Source: Neobacillus notoginsengisoli
GTDB taxonomy: Bacteria > Bacillota > Bacilli > Bacillales > Cytobacillaceae
NCBI RefSeq assembly: GCF_003515685.1
Contig: NZ_QWEG01000009.1
Coordinates: forward strand, 62,001-126,000
Direction: 5' to 3'
DNA: 64,000 nucleotides
In this document: positions 1 to 6,638 of the stretch, one piece after another
How the letters are laid out: every line of letters begins with the position of its first letter
How positions within the stretch are numbered: the first letter of the stretch is position 1
Translations under genes and position numbers: made by a program
Notes under the pieces: generated by a model
What the model was told of the DNA's origin: nothing
Databases searched by the model: none
The model's input: only the letters and a program-made list of their open reading frames with translations

Positions 1-1184
1 AAAGCTCCAATCACGGCAAGCGTAAAGGAGACGGGCATGATTTGCATCAAGCCGCCCAGCTTCCGGATATCACGCGTACCGGTTTCATGGTCGATAATTC
101 CGACCACCATAAAAAGCGCACCCTTAAAGGTCGAATGGTTGATTAAGTGAAATACGGCTGCCAATACAGCAACAGCATAGACGGAGGACTCGTTTCCTCC
201 TGTAAAATACAAAGCCGCTGACCCCAAGCCGAATAAGCTCATAATCAGGCCTAATTGGCTAATGGTTGAATACGCCAAGAGCGCTTTTAAATCTGTTTGT
301 TTAACCGCATTCAACGAACCATAAAGCAAAGTGGCAAGGCCAACCCCGGAAACGAGCCAGAACCATTCCGCCTCTCCTCCAAAAACGGGCGTAAAGCGGG
401 CAACTAAATAAATGCCCGCTTTGACCATTGTGGCTGAATGTAAATAGGCACTAATCGGAGTAGGAGCTTCCATTGCCCCCGGCAGCCAGATGCTGAACGG
501 GAACTGGGCAGACTTGGTAAAAGCCCCAAGCAAAATTAACATCATCGCCGGCAGGAAAAGGGAGTGAGAAGTGATGTCCCCTGTATTGGCAATTATTTCC
601 CTAATGCTGTAAGTGCCGGTGATCATCGAGAGCATAATAAAGCCAGCTAACATGGCAAGCCCGCCAAAAATTGTAATCAACATAGATTTTTGCGCTCCAT
701 AACGTGAGCGTTCACGCTGATACCAATAGGCAATAAGTAAGAAGGAAGATATGCTTGTCAACTCCCAAAACACATAAAGAAGAAGGAGATTGTCAGAGAA
801 GACGACCCCGAGCATCGCGCCCATGAACAAAAGCATGTAGACATAGAAATTGTGGAGCGCTTCCCTGTGCTTGGACATATAATAAATGGAGTACAGGATG
901 ACAAGGGCACCAATGCCTGTAATCAGTAAACCGAAAATAAGGCCGAGCCCATCCATATAAAGGCTATAGTTAATACCAAACGATGGCATCCAGGGAACAG
1001 AACGTAAGAGGTCCTCACCTTGAGAGATGCGTGGCATAAAACGGAGCAGATATAGGAAGATCGTGATTGGGACGAGTAAAACAAACCATCCAGTATGTAC
1101 CCGTGGAGCAAAATATTTATACAATACAGGTACAAAAATGGCGAATAAAAAAGGAATCATAATCATGAAGTGCAAGGTATGCAA
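1..1184 (-). CDS. mrpA: Na+/H+ antiporter subunit A, MrpA (5' part, runs off window)
   Basis: Large membrane subunit of the multisubunit Mrp/Mnh cation/proton antiporter, homologous to the proton-pumping NuoL/Nad5 subunit of complex I. Translating the minus strand from 1184 gives about 394 open residues of hydrophobic helices, with family motifs such as YWYQRERSRYGAQKS, the KSAQFPFSIWLPGAMEAPTP segment, HSATMVKAGIYL and HLINHSTFKGALFM followed by HETGTRDIRKLGGL. The start is TTG at 1184, with GGAGG eight bases upstream; an in-frame ATG at 1166 is the alternative. The C-terminal half lies beyond base 1, so other mrp genes cannot be seen. It is divergent from a stand-alone universal stress protein. 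In Bacillus, Mrp supports alkali and sodium tolerance. The family call is firm; assignment to MrpA rather than another Nad5-like protein rests on the motifs. Confidence 0.9.
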   Translation of the reverse strand, partial: MHTLHFMIMIPFLFAIFVPVLYKYFAPRVHTGWFVLLVPITIFLYLLRFMPRISQGEDLLRSVPWMPSFGINYSLYMDGLGLIFGLLITGIGALVILYSIYYMSKHREALHNFYVYMLLFMGAMLGVVFSDNLLLLYVFWELTSISSFLLIAYWYQRERSRYGAQKSMLITIFGGLAMLAGFIMLSMITGTYSIREIIANTGDITSHSLFLPAMMLILLGAFTKSAQFPFSIWLPGAMEAPTPISAYLHSATMVKAGIYLVARFTPVFGGEAEWFWLVSGVGLATLLYGSLNAVKQTDLKALLAYSTISQLGLIMSLFGLGSAALYFTGGNESSVYAVAVLAAVFHLINHSTFKGALFMVVGIIDHETGTRDIRKLGGLMQIMPVSFTLAVIGA

Positions 1185-1268
1185 TTTAACCGCCTCCTTT
1201 ATATATATATGTGGCAGTGGAGTCTAGTTTTTTCTGCCCGTATGTAAGAGATTTGGGAGCCAATGGGA

Positions 1269-1297
1269 TTGACTAGCATTATGGCTTAAGATATAGT
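1269..1297 (+). promoter_or_regulatory. SigA-type promoter for the universal stress protein gene
   Basis: TTGACT at 1269-1274 and TATAGT at 1292-1297 are separated by 17 bases, close to consensus for the housekeeping sigma factor. The -10 lies 67 bases upstream of the ATG at 1364. Confidence 0.7.
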
Positions 1298-1363
1298 CAA
1301 GCAGAGCCATTCTCTATTCAATATTTGTTAAGTACTTCACATCTATACAGAGGTGACATCAAA

Positions 1364-2053
1364 ATGGAAAAAATCAAGGGACGCATGGACGAAAGCATCC
1401 TCGTCTGTGTCTATTACGGCCCAAATGGTGAACGGCTGATTCAGCGTGGCTGCAAAATTGCGAGTATGCTGGACTGTCCGCTTTACATTTTAACCGTAGA
1501 CCCAAAGCCGTTCAGTGAAATGGATGCAGAAAAATCTCACTATATTGCCAAGTGGAATAAAATAGCCGAAGCCCATGACACCGTTTCGTTTATCTTAAAA
1601 GATAATGAAAAAAGGCCGATTTCAAAGGTGATCGCTCAGGTGGCCAGGGAAAAGCAGGTTACACAAATTATCCTGGGCCAGACAGCGCAAAGCAGATGGG
1701 AGCAAATTGCAAAAGGATCGATCATTAACTCATTGTTGAGGGAGATTCCATTTGTCGATTTGCATATCATCTCGGTTCCACGTTATTTAAAGGAAGCAGA
1801 AGGTCACTATGAAAAGGGTGTACGCGCATACCTTGTCAAAGACGATGAAAACTACAGGATGATTTTTAAGCATACAAAGGACGTATTATTTGAAGGAATC
1901 TTCTTTAAGGAACAGGGAACGGATTTCAACACAGGCGTTTTCAAGTTTATGAAAGATCAGCAGATGCTTCATGTCCAAGTCATAGACGATTCTGTTGAGG
2001 TTCTTGAAAACGTTGAAATGGAATTGGATATTCCGGAAGAAGATGATGAATAG
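1364..2053 (+). CDS. Stand-alone KdpD-like universal stress protein (UspA fold)
   Basis: A 229-residue soluble protein. Residues about 10-145 read as a UspA-type nucleotide-binding domain of the kind found inside the KdpD sensor kinase: a beta strand ILVCVYYGP with NGERLIQRG, a second strand PLYILTVDP, and the QIILGQTAQSRWEQIAKGSIINSLLRE region, which resembles the G-x-S-x-x-x-ILG part of the family. The remaining 85 residues are acidic and unlike a kinase, so no histidine kinase or ATPase domain is present. The ATG at 1364 is preferred over an upstream in-frame ATG (1325) because AGAGGTGA sits just before it. It is divergent from mrpA, which suggests a role in ion homeostasis. In KdpD this domain can sense cyclic di-AMP; whether this protein does is inference. 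A terminator follows directly. Confidence 0.75.
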   Translation: MEKIKGRMDESILVCVYYGPNGERLIQRGCKIASMLDCPLYILTVDPKPFSEMDAEKSHYIAKWNKIAEAHDTVSFILKDNEKRPISKVIAQVAREKQVTQIILGQTAQSRWEQIAKGSIINSLLREIPFVDLHIISVPRYLKEAEGHYEKGVRAYLVKDDENYRMIFKHTKDVLFEGIFFKEQGTDFNTGVFKFMKDQQMLHVQVIDDSVEVLENVEMELDIPEEDDE

Positions 2054-2063
2054 ATAAGGATTG

Positions 2064-2092
2064 GGCCTCCGCTAAAAAAGCGGAGGTCTTTT
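2064..2092 (+). terminator. Rho-independent terminator after the Usp gene
   Basis: CCTCCGC (2066-2072) pairs with GCGGAGG (2080-2086) around an A-rich loop and is followed by a T-rich run. It starts ten bases past the Usp stop codon. Confidence 0.85.
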
Positions 2093-2094
2093 AT

Positions 2095-2655
2095 TTATAA
2101 ATTTACATCCACACGTAAAAATGGATCCTCATCCGTTTCGATTCCAATATATTTTAGTGTCTCTTTTGGACTATGGTGGTTAAAGACCGCCATTAAGATA
2201 GAAATCGCGATACCTTTGCGATAAGCATGGTAACCGAACGTTTTTCTAAGTGTATGCGTCCCGATTTTTCCGGAGACTCCGACCTTTTTTGCAGCTTGAT
2301 TGATAATTCGATAGGCTTGCTGACGGGTAATCGGAAGTTCATTCTTTTTGGACTTGAACAAATAATCGTTCTCTTCAAGCTGATGCCGCACGAAATAGAT
2401 CCTGAGTTCAGTCTGAATACTGCTATTTAGATAAAACGCTTTTGGCTTCTCGCCATCGTCCTGAATAAATAAGAATTCCTTAAAAGATTCCCCGTCCCGC
2501 ACATCTTTAACCTTTAGGGAAAGTAAGTCGCAAACCCTAATTCCAGTATTAATCCCCAATACAAAAAGCAATACATCTCGCTGTGAATGTCCTCTTAATT
2601 CTTTCTTCATGGCCTCGATTTGATCGAGGTCCTTAATAGGGTCCACGTACTCCAC
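2095..2655 (-). CDS. Small tyrosine recombinase (YoeC-like integrase)
   Basis: A 186-residue site-specific recombinase consisting almost only of the catalytic domain. Visible active-site residues, numbered from the GTG start: R40 in GINTGIRVCDLL, the H134-x-x-R137 pair in HTLRKTFGYHAY, H161 in NHHSPKETL, and the presumed nucleophile Y169 in LKYIGIETDE. The N-terminal core-binding domain of XerC/D-type enzymes is missing, as in the short YoeC-type integrases of Bacillus. The GTG at 2655 is chosen because GGGAGG precedes it by eight bases; the longer reading frame has no such site. Directly upstream lies an 11-bp inverted repeat that may be its operator. Next to it is a decayed tnpB element, but no phage genes are visible, so a host-adapted or relic recombinase is likely. 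Confidence 0.8.
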   Translation of the reverse strand: MEYVDPIKDLDQIEAMKKELRGHSQRDVLLFVLGINTGIRVCDLLSLKVKDVRDGESFKEFLFIQDDGEKPKAFYLNSSIQTELRIYFVRHQLEENDYLFKSKKNELPITRQQAYRIINQAAKKVGVSGKIGTHTLRKTFGYHAYRKGIAISILMAVFNHHSPKETLKYIGIETDEDPFLRVDVNL

Positions 2656-2669
2656 ACGTATACCTCCCA

Positions 2670-2708
2670 ATGTTACATAACGTAATATTATCACAATTTA
2701 TGTAACAT
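2670..2708. promoter_or_regulatory. Inverted repeat upstream of the recombinase gene
   Basis: ATGTTACATAA (2670-2680) and TTATGTAACAT (2698-2708) are perfect 11-base inverted arms separated by 17 bases. They begin 15 bases upstream of the recombinase start and would cover its promoter. An operator for autoregulation or a recombinase core site are both possible. Confidence 0.5.
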
Positions 2709-2993
2709 AACAAAACGATAAACTCACCGAAACGAAGATTTTTTTCTTGGGGAAAAGCAGGGGATAGTTGTTGATTTTATTTACAGACTCTCCGAACAGG
2801 AAAGCCCACTCCTTCAGGGGTGGGATGGGAGTGAGGCCGAGTAAGGGAATTTGGAATCCACAGCTTTTCGGGACAACAAGCATCCAGAAGCCAGGATAAG
2901 GCGTCATGATCTATTTTCATCCAACATGCTATTTCTTGTCTCTTTGCTTCAGCTATAGTATAATCAAAGTAGGAACATACGTTTGTTTAGGGA

Positions 2994-4576
2994 ATGTTTG
3001 AAATGGCCATTCCACGCTCACCCTGCTTTGTTCTCACCTTGGAGCTCGACAGCCACCACCGCTTGTTTTCCGCTGCCGACAAAGAATTGGAAATCCTCCG
3101 TGTTATCTACAACACCGTCCTTGGCAACTATCTGAAGCTGGAAAACCAGATGAAACGGCAGAAGGAATATAAAAGATGGATCCGGCAGCTGAAGGGAATC
3201 AATAGGAAGCTGGCACGTGACGAGGAAAACCCCTTCCTGCAAAATGAGCTGAAATGCGTACGGGAAAAGCTCAAGGGCTTAAGGGATCAATATCAGCTGA
3301 CCGAATATGCCTCCCATGCTTGGATAAAGAGCAATCGTAAGCATTTCGGGGACAGGGTAAACGCGGCCGTCTCCCAAAAAACTGCTTCCCGCGCCTAGCT
3401 TGCCTTCAGGAAGAAACTGTTCGGGAAGGCAAGGAAAGTCATGTTCCTCCAAAAAGGGGAAATGGTAAGCTTCGAAGGAAAAACAAACACTACAGGCTGG
3501 CGGTATATCAACCAGCATCTCGTCTATAACGATATGTCCACCCCGTTGAAATGGAAGGGGAATGATTACTATGTATCCGAAATCCTCTCACATCTCGAAA
3601 AGAAAACCCCATTCACCTATACCATCAAGAAAAAAGGGGAAACCCAAACCATCAACGATTTTTATCATGTCAAATACGTCCGGATTGTAAGGAAAATGAC
3701 CCGTGGAAACGTACGTTTTTTTTGCTGACCTGGTTATCGCAGGCTCCCCCCCGTCAAGAGGCAGGAAGCTCGGGAGAGGGAAAGTAGGGCTTGATATCGG
3801 GACGGCGACCCTCGCTGTTTCCTCCCTTAAAAAAGTGGCCCTCTTCAACCTGGCAGAAGAGGTGAAAGACCTAGCGAAAGAAATCAGACTGGCCCAGAGA
3901 AGGATGGACCGTGCCAAACGTGCGATAAACCCCGGCAACTATCACGAAAACGGCACGGTGAAAAAAGGAAGAAAAGGCTGGCAGTTATCAAAACCGCTAT
4001 CGAAAACAACGTGCGAGGGTAAGGGAACTGAACCGCAAGCAGGCCGCCATTAGGAAACTCTCACACCGGTTACTTGCGAATGCCCTGCTTCCGCTCCGGG
4101 ATGCATACTTCATTGAAACCATGAACTTCAAAGCCCTGCAAAAAAGGGCAAAGGAAACAAAGGTCTCCGAAAAAACCGGTAAAGTTGCCAGGAAGAAACG
4201 GTTCGGCAAGACCATTGGCCACAGGGCACCCGCTATGTTTGTCAGCATACTTGAACAGAAGGTGAAGAGCCTTGGCGGGAGTTTCAAAAGAGTGAATACA
4301 CAAACCTTCAAAGCAAGCCAGTACTGCCATGTCCGGAACGACTTCACGAAGAAACCACTGTCAGAACGATGGCATGTGATTGATGATGAGACAAGGGTCC
4401 AAAGGGACCTGTACTCCGCCTTTTTGTTAATGAACGCAAATTCTTTAGGAACAACAAAAGCAAAAAGGGATACATGCTTGAAGACCTTTCCACTATTCAA
4501 GAGCCTCCACGACCAGGAAATCAACTCAGTCAAAAAAGAGAAAAGAAGGATCTTCAATTCCGGGATTAAACTGTAA
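2994..4576 (+). pseudogene. tnpB: TnpB (RuvC-like RNA-guided nuclease), inactivated
   Basis: Reading through the breaks gives a protein of about 525 residues. It starts MFEMAIPRSPC at 2994 (ATG 3003 is an alternative). A nonsense codon TAG at 3396 interrupts the sequence where the flanking frame (TASRA / LAFRKKLFGKARK) continues; it is one base from TGG. A frameshift lies near 3703-3723, next to a run of eight T. A second frameshift near 3990 is explained by one extra A in TCAAAACC. The RuvC residues survive: Asp in GLDIGTAT, Glu in FIETMNFKAL, and Asp in QRDLYSAFLLMN. The usual CPxC zinc ribbon is absent from the insert region, which reads HVRNDFTKKPLSERWHV, as in one TnpB subgroup. The breaks should abolish activity, so this is a relic. 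Confidence 0.85.
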
Positions 4577-4797
4577 AGAAAATCCCCTCATAGGCGGTGT
4601 GATGCCACCGGGCTTGCGAAAGCGAAAAGATACGGCCGCTAATGGCAGCAAGGGCTGCTTTGGCCGTGAAAGTCCTGAAGGAAATTGTCCCAGTGTCCTG
4701 GCCCTAGATGCCGAGCGTATCAAGATACGTACTGTGGCTGCCGGCAAGGAAGAAGGCAATGGATTCAGAACCCCACGGGTATAGCCCGTGGGAGTAT
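4577..4797 (+). ncRNA. Probable omegaRNA / right-end RNA of the tnpB element
   Basis: The 220 bases between the tnpB stop and the right-end hairpin have no convincing gene and are rich in short inverted segments such as GCAGCAAGGGCTGC near 4643. In this family the guide RNA overlaps the 3' end of tnpB and the right end, and its guide would be the flanking DNA starting near 4798. Assignment is by position and the terminal hairpin, not by homology. Confidence 0.5.
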
Positions 4798-4842
4798 CAG
4801 CTTCTTAATATACTAGTTCAATCAATAAATTTTGCGAGAAAA

Positions 4843-4871
4843 TAAAAAAGGAGCAGCAATTGGCTGCTCCT
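4843..4871 (-). terminator. Rho-independent terminator of the secreted-protein gene
   Basis: GGAGCAGC (4850-4857) pairs with GCTGCTCC (4863-4870). On the minus strand it is followed by TTTTTT. It could also stop transcription leaving the tnpB element. Confidence 0.85.
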
Positions 4872-4878
4872 TGATTTT

Positions 4879-5235
4879 TTATTCTTGGGGAACTCCTGCA
4901 TATTCTCCATTAATAAATACATGATATTCAATTCCACCAGCAGCATTCACGAAAGGAACGCCGACCATAACCAACGCGGGAAAAGGATTAATAACTTCGA
5001 TAGAATGGGCTCCATTCCAGCTATATCCCTTTGCCCAAAGATCCGCTTTTACAACTTTGAAATTTTGGCTGCTTAATAATCCTGCAACTTTTACATTTCT
5101 GTCAGCTCCGGATATAGGAACCCATGTATGGCAATCACAAGGCTCTTCCGCTGCCTGTACTGCATTTCCAGGAACACCAAACACTCCAAATGCCAAAGCA
5201 CCGCTGAATAAAACTGCTAACAACTTTTTCTTCAT
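4879..5235 (-). CDS. Small secreted protein, function unknown
   Basis: A 118-residue precursor with a clear Sec signal peptide: a KKK N-terminus, a hydrophobic core LLAVLFSGALAFGVFGV, and a likely cut near NAVQA-AEEP at about residue 28. The mature part of about 90 residues begins with PCDCHTW, the only cysteines outside the leader, and ends in a hydrophobic, glycine-containing stretch (PFPALVMVGVPFVNAAGG). I do not recognise the family. A small secreted peptide, toxin or bacteriocin-like factor fits the size, but no immunity, processing or transport gene is adjacent, so this stays open. The ribosome site AAAGGAGG precedes the ATG. It is monocistronic with its own terminator. Confidence 0.7.
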   Translation of the reverse strand: MKKKLLAVLFSGALAFGVFGVPGNAVQAAEEPCDCHTWVPISGADRNVKVAGLLSSQNFKVVKADLWAKGYSWNGAHSIEVINPFPALVMVGVPFVNAAGGIEYHVFINGEYAGVPQE

Positions 5236-5447
5236 TCTTTAACCTCCTTTTTTAATACCTATATAGGATTCTACTTATATTTACAAAATCCTCCCTTATG
5301 CGAGGAAAAAGTTTCAAAAAGGAACATATTATGTCAGATTGGTGACTTTCAAGATTTGGAAAAAAGTCAGATGATTTGTGAACTTTTTGTGACAATTTAC
5401 TGTTAATTCTGTTAATATAGTGGTAAAAGGTAGATGGAGGTTGGGGG

Positions 5448-5648
5448 ATGGGTAAAATTCTTAAGTTTTTCTATTTGGCGCTTGGGGTTTATTGCATGGT
5501 TAGTTTTGCAGTTCTTTTAGTTCAACACGAATATCAACAAATGGTTTTATCCTTTTTTCTGGCTCTTTTTAATTTTGGTTTGTATTCTCTCTTTAGGAAA
5601 GAAGGAAGCGTTCCCCAGTTAAGATTAATCAGGGGGGGCAGAAGGTAG
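5448..5648 (+). CDS. Small two-helix membrane protein, function unknown
   Basis: 66 residues with two hydrophobic segments (about 6-25 and 31-48), then a basic tail ending RLIRGGRR. The ATG follows GGAGG with suitable spacing. The upstream region has a TAATAT box near 5413-5418 and TTTGTGAA/TTTGTGAC motifs at 5374-5393, which resemble ResD sites. The family is not recognised. It converges on the qox operon and shares the terminator between them. Confidence 0.55.
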   Translation: MGKILKFFYLALGVYCMVSFAVLLVQHEYQQMVLSFFLALFNFGLYSLFRKEGSVPQLRLIRGGRR

Positions 5649-5682
5649 CAAAACCCGCCATATATTATTTAAAGGAAGATGA

Positions 5683-5714
5683 AAAAAGCAGGCCTCCGTT
5701 TTGGAAACCTGCTT
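5683..5714 (-). terminator. Terminator of the qox operon (bidirectional)
   Basis: AAGCAGG and CCTGCTT arms enclose a short loop that includes TCC/GGA pairing. On the minus strand the stem is followed by TTTTTT. It lies about 20 bases past the qoxD stop. Confidence 0.8.
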
Positions 5715-5732
5715 TCATATTGAAACAAACAA

Positions 5733-6032
5733 TTAATGGGAGTGGCCAGAGGTCAGCACCCAGATGGAGCCTGCCACAATAACAAAAGCCAGGAAAAAGG
5801 CATAGAGCATATTGATGGAATTGACAGTCTTGTTTTCTCCTTCCCTCATATGCATAAACAATAGCAATTGAATCGAGGCCTGAATGAAGGCAAGAGATCC
5901 AATAAACCACATAATGATCTTAGGCGGAAGAGAAGTCATCAATGCAACCCATGCGGCTCCAAACGTTAGAATAAGTGACAGAAAAAATCCAAAGACATGG
6001 CTAATAGGAAAGCGTTTTGCATGTTGATTCAT
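5733..6032 (-). CDS. qoxD: Cytochrome aa3 quinol oxidase subunit IV
   Basis: A 99-residue, three-helix subunit that stabilises the terminal oxidase. It matches Bacillus QoxD closely in the middle: the helix LSLILTFGAAWVAL, then FIQASIQLLLFMHMREGEN and the last helix FVIVAGSIWVL. It is the last gene of qoxABCD and its start abuts the qoxC stop, so the two are translationally coupled. It lacks the longer His-rich tail seen in some relatives. Confidence 0.93.
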   Translation of the reverse strand: MNQHAKRFPISHVFGFFLSLILTFGAAWVALMTSLPPKIIMWFIGSLAFIQASIQLLLFMHMREGENKTVNSINMLYAFFLAFVIVAGSIWVLTSGHSH

Positions 6033-6638
6033 TTAATTCACCAACCCTGCTAAATAAACAAATGTAAAAATGAAAATCCAGACAACGTCAAGAAAGTGCC
6101 AATACAAACCAAAAATGAAGGCTTTACGTGCCGTAATAGGTGTCAAACCTCGCTTCAGCAGTTGGACAATTAACAGAAGCGCCCAGCCAATCCCGATTGA
6201 TACGTGAAGGCCGTGTGTGCCAAGCAAGACGAAAAAGCTTGAAAGGAACGCACTTGTCTGCCACGTCGCTCCTTCATGAACATAATGGGTGAATTCACGG
6301 ATTTCCATGAACATAAATCCTGCTCCGAGAAGGAGAGTCAGGAGGAACCAGATAATCATTCCTTTCATATTACTCCTGCGCATTTCATAAATCGAAAGCC
6401 CCATCGTGAAACTGCTGGCCAACAAAAGGAAGGTTTGGATCAGGACGTCCCTGACGACAAAAATGTCCTGCTGGGTCGGACCACCCGCATAGCGGTGGCC
6501 CAACACACCATAAACACTGAAAAGGGTGGCGAAGAGGACAATTTCAGCACCAAGGAAAATCCAAAATCCAAGGATGTTCATTTTGTTTTGCTCGGTCTGC
6601 AATTCCAGAGGAACTGTCGTATGCACATTAGCTGACAT
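6033..6638 (-). CDS. qoxC: Cytochrome aa3 quinol oxidase subunit III
   Basis: A 201-residue, five-helix subunit III. Diagnostic stretches are MNILGFWIFLGAEIVLFATL, the EFTHYVHEGA segment, FFVLLGTHGLHVSIG and the end WHFLDVVWIFIFTFVYL. AAAGGAGTGA precedes the ATG at 6638. The gene overlaps the qoxB end by 11 bases and abuts qoxD. Confidence 0.95.
   Translation of the reverse strand: MSANVHTTVPLELQTEQNKMNILGFWIFLGAEIVLFATLFSVYGVLGHRYAGGPTQQDIFVVRDVLIQTFLLLASSFTMGLSIYEMRRSNMKGMIIWFLLTLLLGAGFMFMEIREFTHYVHEGATWQTSAFLSSFFVLLGTHGLHVSIGIGWALLLIVQLLKRGLTPITARKAFIFGLYWHFLDVVWIFIFTFVYLAGLVN

Larger units (their letters stand above)
2797..4797 (+). mobile_element. IS200/IS605-family tnpB-only element, decayed
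   Basis: A roughly 2-kb insertion carrying a disrupted tnpB and no tnpA. The right end is marked by CCCACGGG (4772-4779) and CCCGTGGG (4785-4792), the subterminal hairpin followed by GAGTATCAG that is typical of this family. At the left, CCCAC and GTGGG arms around 2805-2824 form a second hairpin. Exact ends are uncertain because these elements make no target duplication or terminal inverted repeats. It sits between the recombinase gene and a secreted-protein gene. Mobilisation would need TnpA supplied in trans. Confidence 0.7.

Noticed and set aside
1325-1363. Earlier ATG start for the Usp protein
   Set aside because: It lacks a ribosome site, whereas AGAGGTGA lies correctly before the ATG at 1364.
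3018-3518. Minus-strand reading frames inside the tnpB region
   Set aside because: They are opposite-strand shadows of the tnpB sequence, whose RuvC motifs are clear on the plus strand.
2095-4797. Prophage or genomic island end
   Set aside because: Recombinase and tnpB element are adjacent, but there are no phage structural genes, no attachment-site duplication and no tRNA.
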